Shown here in pieces: positions 34,067 through 42,430 of a DNA stretch of 64,000 nt. The notes under the pieces were generated by a model. It made no database searches and was not told the origin of the DNA. It was given only the letters and a program-made list of their open reading frames with translations. The stretch comes from JAFMPW01 sp041743085 (GTDB lineage Bacteria; Bacteroidota; Bacteroidia; Flavobacteriales; Flavobacteriaceae). Every line of letters begins with the position of its first letter. The stretch's first letter is position 1. The position numbers and the translations under genes are program-made. The stretch covers positions 24,644 to 88,643 of the forward strand of contig JBGTNL010000116.1 of the NCBI GenBank assembly GCA_041743085.1, written 5' to 3'.

Positions 34067-35044
34067 ATGGGTAAAAAGAAGATCTTTATCAGTTACTCGA
34101 GGGACAACCTGGAATTTGTAACCCGACTGGTAGATTCCCTGAGAAAAAAAGGAGAGGAAGTGTGGTTCGACAGTCATATCCGCTCCGGGAACCAATGGGA
34201 TAATACCATTGAGCAGGAGGTCAGGAAAGCCGATGTATTGATCACGGTATTATCGGATACGTCGGTGACCTCGCATAACGTAATGGATGAAGTATCGCTG
34301 GCCATGGATCTGGGAAAAACGATTATCCCGATAAAGATCAGGGAATGTGAAATTCCTATGCGGCTGCGGCGGTACCAATACATCGATTTTACAAACGACA
34401 TTCAGTGGGCCTTCGACCGCTTACTGGATGACATCAATAACGTGGAAAACCCAAAGCCGACGCGCCGGCCCCCTCGCCCAAAACCTGCTAAAAAATCGGG
34501 GGGGTTGGTGCCTTTTCTGATCGGGGGACTGGTTTTCGTAGCAATTTTTGTGGTTATCGGGATCATGGCGACCGATAAGGAAACCGGGGCGATCCAACCT
34601 GTTATAAAAAATGAGATCCGGGAACCCGGGGAGGAGGAGCTGACGGGAAAGAACGATGGGAATACCAACAAAGACAGAGATACGAAGAAAAAGGAACCCG
34701 CTAAGAAAGATGTGCTGATCCCGGTAGACCACAGTGAAGACTCCGGGGAGGAGGATTACGTCTATGACGACGAAGAAGACGAAGAAGAAATTCCAACCTC
34801 GGTCGGGGTGGTCATCTACCAGAATCCCTATGGGCAGGTAACCGTAAACAAAGCTGCCGGAGGCTATCCGCAGATAGGGGATGTGTTGTTCGCTTTAACA
34901 CCGTTGGAAGTGTATAATGAAAACCGCTATGCCATCGGGGATTACATTAACGTGGGAGAGCAAATAAAGGTGTTGGATATCTATCCGATGACCCAGGACG
35001 GTTTTATTTTTTTAAAGGTAACGTATCTGCAGCGGGGATATTGA
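34067..35044 (+). CDS. TIR-domain protein with transmembrane segment (TIR locus gene 1)
   Basis: A 325-residue protein from ATG 34067. Residues 1-125 are a TIR domain: KKIFISYSRDN, EVWFDSHIRSGNQW, VLITVLSDTSVTSHNVMDEV and KTIIPIKI. Glu75 in MDEVSLA is at the usual place of the TIR NADase glutamate. A proline/basic linker (RRPPRPKPAKK) precedes one transmembrane helix (about 146-167), then a charged, acidic linker (DDEEDEEEIP) and a C-terminal beta domain of ~70 residues (GVVIYQNPYGQVTVNKAAGG). The topology places TIR and beta domain on opposite sides of the membrane. The TIR domain is a close paralog of the next gene's. Confidence 0.88.
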   Translation: MGKKKIFISYSRDNLEFVTRLVDSLRKKGEEVWFDSHIRSGNQWDNTIEQEVRKADVLITVLSDTSVTSHNVMDEVSLAMDLGKTIIPIKIRECEIPMRLRRYQYIDFTNDIQWAFDRLLDDINNVENPKPTRRPPRPKPAKKSGGLVPFLIGGLVFVAIFVVIGIMATDKETGAIQPVIKNEIREPGEEELTGKNDGNTNKDRDTKKKEPAKKDVLIPVDHSEDSGEEDYVYDDEEDEEEIPTSVGVVIYQNPYGQVTVNKAAGGYPQIGDVLFALTPLEVYNENRYAIGDYINVGEQIKVLDIYPMTQDGFIFLKVTYLQRGY

Positions 35045-35144
35045 CAGGAAAGGATTGATTTTGAAGTTTCCTTGCGAGATAAAATATATGGGGATCTTGT
35101 GATCATGGCTAGAACATATCATTTGCTAATCCCATGCATAAGGA

Positions 35145-35621
35145 ATGTCAACAAAGAAGCTATTTATTAGTTATTCCCGTATGGATGAGGCTTATGTTTC
35201 TAAACTGGTGAAAGCGCTGAGGAAGAATGGAATGGAGGTCTGGTTCGATAAGCACATTCGTTCGGGCCATCAATGGGTCAGTACCATTGAGCGCGAAATA
35301 AAGGCCTCCGATGCACTGGTTACGGTGTTGTCCCAGAGTTCGGTGGTATCCTCCAATGTGCTCTATGAAGTCTCCTATGCCATTAGCCTGGATAAGATCA
35401 TCGCACCTGTTAAAATAGAAGAATGCGAGACACCAATGCGCCTGGCGCGGTATCAGTATATAGCTATTACCAGGGTCATGGAGGCAGGCATACCGCAATT
35501 GATTTCGGATCTTAGTTATGAGACTAAAAAGAACGTCCGTCCCTCGGGACCATCCGTTCCAGGGCCGGCGCTCAAAAGACGCAAAAGACAAAAACAAGCA
35601 GCGGAAGCGGAGAACTGTTAA
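35145..35621 (+). CDS. Stand-alone TIR-domain protein (TIR locus gene 2)
   Basis: A 158-residue protein: TIR domain at 1-125 (TKKLFISYSRMDEAY, EVWFDKHIRSGHQW, LVTVLSQSSVVSSNVLYEV, KIIAPVKIEE) and a basic, probably disordered tail (PGPALKRRKRQKQ). Glu75 in LYEVSYA is conserved. Compared with gene 1 the TIR domain keeps almost the same strand and loop sequences, indicating tandem duplication, but the membrane anchor and extra domain are missing. It lies 100 nt after gene 1 and 80 nt before gene 3 on the same strand. Confidence 0.88.
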   Translation: MSTKKLFISYSRMDEAYVSKLVKALRKNGMEVWFDKHIRSGHQWVSTIEREIKASDALVTVLSQSSVVSSNVLYEVSYAISLDKIIAPVKIEECETPMRLARYQYIAITRVMEAGIPQLISDLSYETKKNVRPSGPSVPGPALKRRKRQKQAAEAENC

Positions 35622-35701
35622 GAGTAGGAGTTAGGAGTGAAAAGTAATAAAACCAGAAATCCTGAAACCTGAAACTTTAGACCCATTTAGATTAAAAAAC
35701 C

Positions 35702-37258
35702 ATGTCAGGAAAAAAGATATATATATGTTATTCGGAAAATGATCTGGCTGTTGCGAGGCAACTGGCAACTGAGTTTCGGAATAAAGGCATTGAAGTGCTT
35801 TACCGCGAGGATATGCCCTTGGATAGCACAATAGATCAAATAGTAGCAAATGGAATAGCGTCGGCCGACTACTTCCTGGTGATCCTTTCAAAAAAATATG
35901 TCGATTCTCAATACATGCAAAGCGAACTCTCTCGTGCGGAGAAATTGGACAAGACTATTTTCCTCGTGATCATAGAGGATTGTAAAGTTCCGGGGCAACT
36001 GAGCCGCCTTCAGCCTTACGATTTTAAAGACAACAGGGAATGGGCAATGAAATCCTTGATTTCAAACATAACTTTAGATGATGGACCTGGATATGATGGT
36101 CCTGTGACCGCCAAGGCCCCTGTTCCAAGAGAAGGTGCTTTTCCCAAAAGAAAGGGCCGGTTTGCAGGGTTATTGGGTGGTTTGATCAGAAAAAAATTGG
36201 AGAAGAAGGAAGATACCTCCGTTTACCCGGCGGAGCTTAGTGAAGAGGCCGAAGCCGGTAACACGGGTGGTAATGAAGGAGAAAGTGGTTACGAGCTTAT
36301 GCTGCCGGGAAAGGTAGCCGGCATTGCCCGTACACCGGAAACAGGGGTACTGGCGCACAGTATTCCTACAAAAATGCAATTGCAGAATACGCACCGTTGC
36401 ATTATCCGGATCGGGTTTGATGAAGTAACCATCATCAAAAATTTTCCGGAACGCAACCGGGAGATCGTCGTAAAGAAGGATATCAGGGTATCGGACACCA
36501 TGGAAGTGGAGTTCTTACCCAATCCCCATTTTGAGATCACCGCCCTGAACGGCATTAAGCAGCCGGTGGATGCCTATGAATACACCGAATGGAATTTTGA
36601 TGTTATGCCAAAATCCGTCGGGGCGTTTCCGCTTACCTTTAGAATTTCTATTTTCCTTCCCAATGGTTCCAAAGAGATGATCTTGCGCGAAACCATAACC
36701 GTTGTCACTGAAGAGGTGGAAGCGGGGGAGGTTTTTATCCCTTCGGACCTGATGAGTCTTGCGGCGTATTATAAAATGTTGAACAAGAAGCTAAAAATAG
36801 TCACTCTGTTCCTGGCCTCTTCTTCAGAACTCGCTGACGATCGCAGGGCTTTTGAAATTCTTATAGGGCGAAAAAATAAAAACCTGATCAAAGAAAATAT
36901 CTATCTGGACCTGATCATCTGGGAGGATTTCCTCGATGCCATGTCGGCCACCCGCTTGCAGGATGAATACGACAAGGCAATAGTAGGGTGTGATGTATTT
37001 GTCAGCCTTTTTCATACAAAGGTTGGAAAATACACCGAAGAAGAATTTTTAAAGGCGCTGGAAGCATTTAATAAGAACAAAAGACCGTTGATCTATACCT
37101 ATTTTAAGACCACGGAAGTAAAAATGGCGAGTCTTGTGAATTTTCAGGAACAGCTGAGAGGTTTAGGCCATTTTCATACACGGTATAAAGACACAGATGA
37201 CCTGAACTATCAGTTCGGAGAACAGATTGTAAAATTTCTTCCGATGTTTTCACAGTAA
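35702..37258 (+). CDS. TIR-beta-sandwich-DUF4062-like multidomain protein (TIR locus gene 3)
   Basis: A 518-residue protein. Residues 1-122 are a divergent TIR domain (KKIYICYSENDLA, EVLYREDMPL, FLVILSKKYVDSQYMQSEL with Glu75). A linker leads to a beta-rich module at about 210-345 (VLAHSIPTKMQLQNTHRCII, EVEFLPNPHFEITALNG, WNFDVMPKSVGAFPLTFRIS) that resembles the Ig-like sandwich in other prokaryotic TIR and caspase-type conflict proteins. Residues about 365-515 form a second Rossmann-like domain (KIVTLFLASSSELADDRRAF, IIWEDF, IVGCDVFVSLFHTKVGKYTE) like DUF4062/TIR-like sensors. No signal peptide, so cytoplasmic. Function is unknown. Confidence 0.8.
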   Translation: MSGKKIYICYSENDLAVARQLATEFRNKGIEVLYREDMPLDSTIDQIVANGIASADYFLVILSKKYVDSQYMQSELSRAEKLDKTIFLVIIEDCKVPGQLSRLQPYDFKDNREWAMKSLISNITLDDGPGYDGPVTAKAPVPREGAFPKRKGRFAGLLGGLIRKKLEKKEDTSVYPAELSEEAEAGNTGGNEGESGYELMLPGKVAGIARTPETGVLAHSIPTKMQLQNTHRCIIRIGFDEVTIIKNFPERNREIVVKKDIRVSDTMEVEFLPNPHFEITALNGIKQPVDAYEYTEWNFDVMPKSVGAFPLTFRISIFLPNGSKEMILRETITVVTEEVEAGEVFIPSDLMSLAAYYKMLNKKLKIVTLFLASSSELADDRRAFEILIGRKNKNLIKENIYLDLIIWEDFLDAMSATRLQDEYDKAIVGCDVFVSLFHTKVGKYTEEEFLKALEAFNKNKRPLIYTYFKTTEVKMASLVNFQEQLRGLGHFHTRYKDTDDLNYQFGEQIVKFLPMFSQ

Positions 37259-37441
37259 ATATATGGACTGCGCCCTTGCGTTAAACCCGGCCTTCCCTGG
37301 GGTTTTCCGTGAACGCTATGCGGTTCATGAGCCCATAAACCTATAGTTCTCTCAGACCAGTCGGGCAATTGCAGGGATATCCTGCATCTTATTTTCATCG
37401 TAATTTTCACTACATTGGGGACGAAATAATACACGGCATCC

Positions 37442-37954
37442 ATGCGGTTGAGATATTCCATTTTTATTGTCATATTCCTTTTCCTGGGTAGTTGTAAGGA
37501 GGGGGCAAAAGAAACAGTTACTGAACCCCTGGAGGGGAGTGGTACCGAAGAAAGTGGGGCAATGGCCCCGCTGTTCCAGGATTTGGAGGGCAATGCCATT
37601 GCCCTTAGCGATTATAAAGGGAAAAAGGTGCTCCTCAACTTTTGGGCAACCTGGTGCAGGCCTTGCCTGGAAGAAATGCCGGCACTGTTGCGGAGCCAGG
37701 AACTCCTGGAAAAAGAGAATTACGTTTTCTTATTGGCGTCAGACCAGCCTGTAGCCACGATAAAGGCATTTAAGGAGCGGAAAGATTATGATTTCAACTA
37801 CCTCAAATATAGCGGTTCCCTGACCGAAGAGGGAGTAAATGCCTTGCCTACAACGTTTGTATATAATGAAAAAGGGGAGCAGGTAGACACCATTATCGGC
37901 GCTACTGATTGGGATGGCCCCGAAATGATTCAGAAACTAAAGGAAATACATTAA
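37442..37954 (+). CDS. TlpA-like thioredoxin-fold lipoprotein
   Basis: A 170-residue lipoprotein (lipobox IFLFLGSCKE, Cys18). The thioredoxin/AhpC-TSA domain starts at FQDLEGNAIALSDYKGKKVL and holds the redox motif WATWCRPCLEEMP (CxxC), then LPTTFVYNEKGEQV with the cis-proline. TlpA/ResA-type proteins reduce disulfides in the periplasm, for example for cytochrome maturation. The next gene starts one base after this stop and encodes a Cys-bearing beta-propeller lipoprotein, so the two may be redox partners. Confidence 0.9.
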   Translation: MRLRYSIFIVIFLFLGSCKEGAKETVTEPLEGSGTEESGAMAPLFQDLEGNAIALSDYKGKKVLLNFWATWCRPCLEEMPALLRSQELLEKENYVFLLASDQPVATIKAFKERKDYDFNYLKYSGSLTEEGVNALPTTFVYNEKGEQVDTIIGATDWDGPEMIQKLKEIH

Positions 37955-37955
37955 A

Positions 37956-39185
37956 ATGCAGCTGTACAAATACTTACTTGTCTTTATCGTATTATTTACT
38001 TCATGCGTTGAAAAAGAAAAAAAGGAAGCGGAAACCAAAGAGGATATGGCTGTGCTGACCCCGGTGGCATCCCCGGCGGGGGCAGTGAGTTCCCTGCCTT
38101 ATTTGTTTACCAATGCGGATAAAACCCTGCTTTCCTGGGTGGAAAACAGCGGGGACACGCTGACCCGACTCCGGTATTCGGAGTTGGTGGACGGAAACTG
38201 GCAGGATCCGAGGGAAATAACGGAGGGCACAGATTGGTTTGTGAACTGGGCGGATTTTCCGGTGATTGCCGAAAATAAGGGCAATATGCTCTCACATGTT
38301 TTGAAGAAATCATCGGAAGGCACCTATTCCTATGACGTGAAACTCAATATACTGCCGGAGGGGGGAACGGACTGGGCGACGAACATACCGCTGCATACCG
38401 ACGGCACCCCGACAGAACATGGCTTTGTGACCGCATTGCCCTATACCGGCGGCTCGTTCTTTGTTACCTGGCTGGACGGAAGGAACACAGCAGCCGGCGA
38501 AGGGGAGCACCGGGGGGCAATGACTATTCGGGCGGCCGAAGTGAAGCCGGACGGGACGATTGAAAAGGAAACGGTTTTGGATGACAGCACCTGTGATTGT
38601 TGTCAAACGACCGCAGCGATCACGGACAACGGGCCGGTGGTGATCTACCGGGACCGGTCTGCGGAAGAAGTGAGGGATATCAGTATTGTACGGCGGGTGG
38701 ACGGGGAATGGACAGCTCCGAAAACCGTATTTGCCGACAATTGGCAAATAAAAGGATGTCCGGTCAATGGCCCCAAAGCGGCCGCACTGGGAAATAATCT
38801 GGTGGTGGCCTGGTTTACGGTCGTAGGGGAAAAGGCCCGGGTAAAACTGGCGTTTTCGGAGGATGGCGGAGCAAGTTTTGATGCCCCCATCCGCATCGAT
38901 GAGGCCAAAGCCATGGGCCGGGTAGATGTACTGCTGCTGGATAAGGAGACCGCACTGGTGAGTTGGATGGAAAGCAAGGATGGGCGGGCCCTGATAAAGG
39001 CGGTAAGGGTAGACCGTTCCGGGAAGAAACAGGCCGCGGCGGTCATCGCGGAAATGGATCCCTCAAGGTCCAGCGGGTTTCCCCAAATGGAACTGGTGGA
39101 TGACAAGGTGTATTTTGCCTGGACGGATGTTTCGGGTGAAAACAGTACGGTAAAGACGGCTTATGTTTTTGCGAACCGCTTGTAA
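37956..39185 (+). CDS. Sialidase-fold (BNR-like) lipoprotein
   Basis: A 409-residue lipoprotein (lipobox VLFTSCVEK). Repeated blade segments (TLLSWVENSGDTLTRLRYSE, SFFVTWLDGRNT, NLVVAWFTVVGEKARVKLAF, ALVSWMESKDGRALIKAV, VYFAWTDVSGENSTVKTAYV) and the Asp-box SEDGGASFDAP indicate a six-bladed sialidase-like propeller. A conserved-looking cluster STCDCCQTTAA holds three Cys and could form a metal or disulfide site; a further Cys is in KGCPVNGPK. Enzymatic sialidase residues are not evident. It is translationally coupled to the TlpA-like gene upstream (TAA, one base, ATG). Confidence 0.72.
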   Translation: MQLYKYLLVFIVLFTSCVEKEKKEAETKEDMAVLTPVASPAGAVSSLPYLFTNADKTLLSWVENSGDTLTRLRYSELVDGNWQDPREITEGTDWFVNWADFPVIAENKGNMLSHVLKKSSEGTYSYDVKLNILPEGGTDWATNIPLHTDGTPTEHGFVTALPYTGGSFFVTWLDGRNTAAGEGEHRGAMTIRAAEVKPDGTIEKETVLDDSTCDCCQTTAAITDNGPVVIYRDRSAEEVRDISIVRRVDGEWTAPKTVFADNWQIKGCPVNGPKAAALGNNLVVAWFTVVGEKARVKLAFSEDGGASFDAPIRIDEAKAMGRVDVLLLDKETALVSWMESKDGRALIKAVRVDRSGKKQAAAVIAEMDPSRSSGFPQMELVDDKVYFAWTDVSGENSTVKTAYVFANRL

Positions 39186-40005
39186 TGAGTTGGAGGTAAG
39201 ATGTTGGAAGGGGGCAGTTTTTTATTGGTTGGGGATATTTAATTACAGGCCTTTTTAATTATTCTATTTGACATAATATAAATTATGGAACAAACTCATA
39301 GTAATTTGTGTATAGTGCCACAAGGCGCTATTTTAGCATAATTGAGTTATAGTGCTTTAGCAGTATAACTTCCACAATTATGTAAAAACAAATTACGACT
39401 TCACAATAAAGAGATTTCCAATATGGTATGCCAGTTCATCTCGCCAGCAATTACAAACAGCCACAGGATCTTTGCAATTGGCTGCGTATGTAAAAACAAA
39501 TTACGGGTTCCCACACAGATTTATATGCTACTCAAAAATTACCGGTATATCACCTCGCCAATACATTCAAACCGCCACTGGCCAATTTCATTTCTTGCGT
39601 GTTCAAGAGAATTACGAACTGTACATCAATTAAAAAAATCTTCAGCTAATATTCAAATACGCAAATCTCAAGCTGCTGAGTTAGCATACTGTTATTTGAT
39701 GCCAAGTATACTCTTAATGGTACGTAGCTCACACTTATAAAATTCTTTAAGGGTTTCCAGGATATAATTTTCTTTAGATGCTTTATTCATGGTATTAAAG
39801 GTATTGTTTATCCTATTAGTCCCGAATTCGTGAGAATTGTTACACAATACACATTTTAAAGCGTAAGAATCTTTAAAGTACGAAGCGAGACGGCACTTTG
39901 GACATGGCCTGCAGCATAGCTATGAGCACTTGCTACCTCTCGTCTCTGTTTCAACAATTACTTCAAGTGCTTCTAATATTATGTCAAATAGATAGACTTT
40001 ATTTG
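39186..40005. other. 820 nt AT-rich stretch without an intact gene
   Basis: No intact gene. The sequence TGTAAAAACAAATTACG occurs twice (near 39380 and 39488). On the minus strand between about 39950 and 39680 a frame reads CRPCPKCRLASYFKDSYALK followed by CVLCNNSHEFG and ends ELRTIKSILGIK; this is a zinc-ribbon-like CxxC/CxxC pattern but it is preceded by a stop and has no start codon, so it may be a remnant. Confidence 0.5.
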
Positions 40006-40467
40006 TTACTTGGCAAATAGTTTAAAGTTTATTGGTGTTTTTATAATATCAGTTATCGAAAGTTTTTTTATATCCGGATGTAAAGGATTTATATTATAAT
40101 GATATTCACTTGGCAACAACACGGAAGGCACTTTTAATAAGAGGTGTTTATTATCCTTGATAAATTTGTCGCCAATTACTTGTGTCTTATCATTGTGAAT
40201 GGGATTATCCCAATTGGTTGGAAGCTCTTTAGTAGTAATTTCAAGAATACCAACCTTACCATCTATAGAATATTCTATCAAACAATAATTAACAGGAATA
40301 TGCCTGGGTTTGAACCTTCTCAAGAGTTCTATAAAAGCTAAAGATGCGGTGGAACTTGCATAAATCATCGGTACATTTAAACTATTCCATCTTCCAGAAT
40401 TTATTGAAGCCCCTTTTCCATCAATTAAGTGGGCATACTTTATGTTTGAAAACCGGAATAACTTCAT
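40006..40467 (-). CDS. RES-domain toxin (NAD+-phosphorylase type)
   Basis: A 153-residue RES-domain protein. The characteristic residues are visible: Arg26 in SGRWNSLNVP, Tyr36 in MIYASSTASLAF and Glu47 in FIELLRRF, the presumed active site. RES toxins such as MbcT and ParT degrade or modify NAD+-related substrates and stop growth. Its ATG overlaps the antitoxin stop (TAATG at 40465-40469), a typical antitoxin-first operon. Base composition is more AT-rich than the neighbours, which fits horizontal acquisition. Confidence 0.9.
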   Translation of the reverse strand: MKLFRFSNIKYAHLIDGKGASINSGRWNSLNVPMIYASSTASLAFIELLRRFKPRHIPVNYCLIEYSIDGKVGILEITTKELPTNWDNPIHNDKTQVIGDKFIKDNKHLLLKVPSVLLPSEYHYNINPLHPDIKKLSITDIIKTPINFKLFAK

Positions 40468-41066
40468 TATAAAGTAATACCATGATCGATTCGTCCAAGT
40501 TCCATTTTAACTATACTAATTCCTTGAGAAGTATCTAGAAGCTCCTTTGGTCTTATATCATCTAAAGCTGGACTCTCCGTATCTAACCAATCTAAAAAAA
40601 TTTCACTTGATCCAAAAACTTCTTCCCCATAATCTCCTAGCATAGCAATATCAGCAAGTTTTTCGCTATGTCTTTTGTCCAAAAACTCCTTTTTATCAAG
40701 ACGTCTAAGTGTGCTTTCAGAAGTGTCAAGAATATGCATCCAATCCTCTCTTGAAAATTGCAATTCTTTTTTCAACACCGCATATTGTTTTTGGGCAATT
40801 CCTTTTCGTGCAATTCGAACGATTTTCATCATTGAATCATCGTCGTCAATACGTCCTCTATCTTTATCAAGGTCAGGAATTATTTTGGTTAGCCATGATC
40901 CAAAAACCTTAGTGTGACTCGATTTCACTTTAGCATTACTTGATTTTACCTTAACTTGGGTTTTTCCCGGCTTTGAAGTAGATTCCGTTCTCCCAACCAA
41001 TTTTCCAGAAGAAACATTTTTTTTTGTAGTTGCCATAATTACTAGCCTTTTATTAAAAATAGTCAT
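40467..41066 (-). CDS. Xre/MbcA/ParS-type antitoxin (DUF2384)
   Basis: A 199-residue protein. A basic, low-complexity N-terminus (KTQVKVKSSNAKVKSSHTKV) is followed by the helical DNA-binding part (VRIARKGIAQKQYAVLKKEL, DWMHILDTSESTLRRLDKKE) and the C-terminal toxin-binding MbcA/ParS region (FGSSEIFLDWLDTESPALDD, RPKELLDTSQGISIVKMELG). It neutralises the RES toxin encoded next and probably represses the operon. The start may be ATG 41036 (MATTKKNV) rather than 41066. Confidence 0.88.
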   Translation of the reverse strand: MTIFNKRLVIMATTKKNVSSGKLVGRTESTSKPGKTQVKVKSSNAKVKSSHTKVFGSWLTKIIPDLDKDRGRIDDDDSMMKIVRIARKGIAQKQYAVLKKELQFSREDWMHILDTSESTLRRLDKKEFLDKRHSEKLADIAMLGDYGEEVFGSSEIFLDWLDTESPALDDIRPKELLDTSQGISIVKMELGRIDHGITL

Positions 41067-41138
41067 TTTGAAGCATTTAACGTGTCATTTTGACTTTTAT
41101 TTTATATAAATAATAAATGGCATTAAACCCCAGGGCAT

Positions 41139-41154
41139 CCCGATAGCTATCGGG
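41139..41154. repeat. Perfect 16 bp palindrome CCCGATAGCTATCGGG
   Basis: A complete inverted repeat between the TA operon and the cyclase-family gene, near repeat C copy 2. It may be part of a larger palindromic element or a terminator shared by converging transcripts. Confidence 0.7.
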
Positions 41155-41195
41155 ACTGGACCCAATAGAAGGAATCGACCCAAGGGTGAGGTAAA

Positions 41196-41244
41196 ATTTC
41201 ATAGGAAACCCCGCAGCAAGCTGCGAGGAATTCTTTTCGATTAA
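41196..41244 (-). repeat. Repeat family C, copy 2 (inverted)
   Basis: ATTTCATAGGAAACCCCGC, then AGCAAGCTGCGAGGAATTCT and TTTCGATTAA: the reverse complement of 14154-14202 with a few changes. Confidence 0.82.
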
Positions 41245-41335
41245 GGTACCAAATACGCCAGCACACCAACCCGCTCAAAAAATAAAAGGTCTCCCGGACG
41301 TTCCATTATTATGTCGTTATATTGAACCGTTCTTT

Positions 41336-42169
41336 TTATAGATCATCAACTAAGGCGATGATGCGCAAGGGGGCACCACTCCCCTCTTTGATTTTCATGG
41401 GCAGGGCAATTACTTTGAAATCTTTTGCCGGTAGTTGGTTGAGACCCGCAAGGTTTTCGAACGCCGGAATGTTCTCTGAAAGCAGCACCACATGACTCTT
41501 GAAGTATTGTGATTGCCCATAGTCGATACTTGGGGTATCTATGCCGATGGCGGCTATCTTTCTGTTTTTGACCAGCCAACCGGCCGCTTCCGGTGACAGA
41601 CCTGGAAAATGTAAGAGTTCCAGCGCAGTTTCGCCGCGTTGGTCCGTACCGAGGTATTTCACCTTATCCGGATAGAATTTGGAATGACCGGTTTCGAGCA
41701 GAACAATGCTTCCATCAGGAATTTGGGTATGGTGTTTTTCCTCCCAATCGGTGAAATCGGCGATACTGATCTGATAATCAATATCGTCCGCGGCCTTTCC
41801 GGAAACGTCTATTTTTATGGCATTTCCCACCAGGTTCTCAAGCGGAATTTGGTCGACCGATTGACCGTTTTTGGCAAAATGTATGGGAGCATCAATATGG
41901 GTTCCCCCATGTTCGGCAGTGGAGAAATTATTGGCTGAATAGTAATATCCTTTTTCGGTTTCCCCTTTGGACACAACATCCAATTCAAATTCTTTTGCCG
42001 TTACCCAATAAATAGATTCCTCTGAGAAGCTATACGTTAAATCGACTATTCTTTCTTTTGAATTTTCAGGCTGATCTGACTCAGTAGCTGCCTGCACCGG
42101 ATGTGATTCCTCCTTACAACCGCCAAGTAAGCAAAGACCTGCCCAACTGGTAATGAATGCATTTCTCAT
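41336..42169 (-). CDS. Cyclase-family (KynB-like) metal-dependent hydrolase, lipoprotein
   Basis: A 277-residue exported lipoprotein (LCLLGGCKEE lipobox). The cyclase/kynurenine formamidase signature is ERIVDLTYSFSEESIYW, the metal-binding FSTAEHGGTHIDAPIHF, then GSIVLLETGHSKFY and AAIGIDTPSIDYG. Enzymes of this family hydrolyse amide or ester bonds with bound metal. Here the lipobox places it in the envelope, unlike cytoplasmic KynB. Substrate unknown; it has no catabolic neighbours. Confidence 0.88.
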   Translation of the reverse strand: MRNAFITSWAGLCLLGGCKEESHPVQAATESDQPENSKERIVDLTYSFSEESIYWVTAKEFELDVVSKGETEKGYYYSANNFSTAEHGGTHIDAPIHFAKNGQSVDQIPLENLVGNAIKIDVSGKAADDIDYQISIADFTDWEEKHHTQIPDGSIVLLETGHSKFYPDKVKYLGTDQRGETALELLHFPGLSPEAAGWLVKNRKIAAIGIDTPSIDYGQSQYFKSHVVLLSENIPAFENLAGLNQLPAKDFKVIALPMKIKEGSGAPLRIIALVDDL

Positions 42170-42430
42170 GATATCCCTGGGTATTTTGTTACATTTATAC
42201 TTTACCGAAATGAAGATAAGAAGATTTTTGAAAGCATCTCGATCAGAAAGATCGTCCGTTCGTTAGAACCTTTAAAGCGATGGTTTTTTTATTGGCGGGC
42301 CTCCCCTTCTACCCCTTCCACTTTGCCCAGGGCCGGCCAGGCTTCCACCAGAGTCGGGCGGGCGCATAATAAGCTTGCCCGACATTGGTGGGTGTTGCAT
42401 TACATAATGATGTAAACATGCTTTGATTAT

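Noticed and set aside
34067..37258. Thoeris or CBASS identity for the TIR locus
   Set aside because: No SIR2/macro-domain ThsA, no nucleotidyltransferase and no E1/E2/JAB partners are encoded nearby.
39423..39740. 105-codon plus-strand open frame
   Set aside because: Low-complexity basic sequence with no domain, overlapping a better minus-strand zinc-ribbon-like frame.
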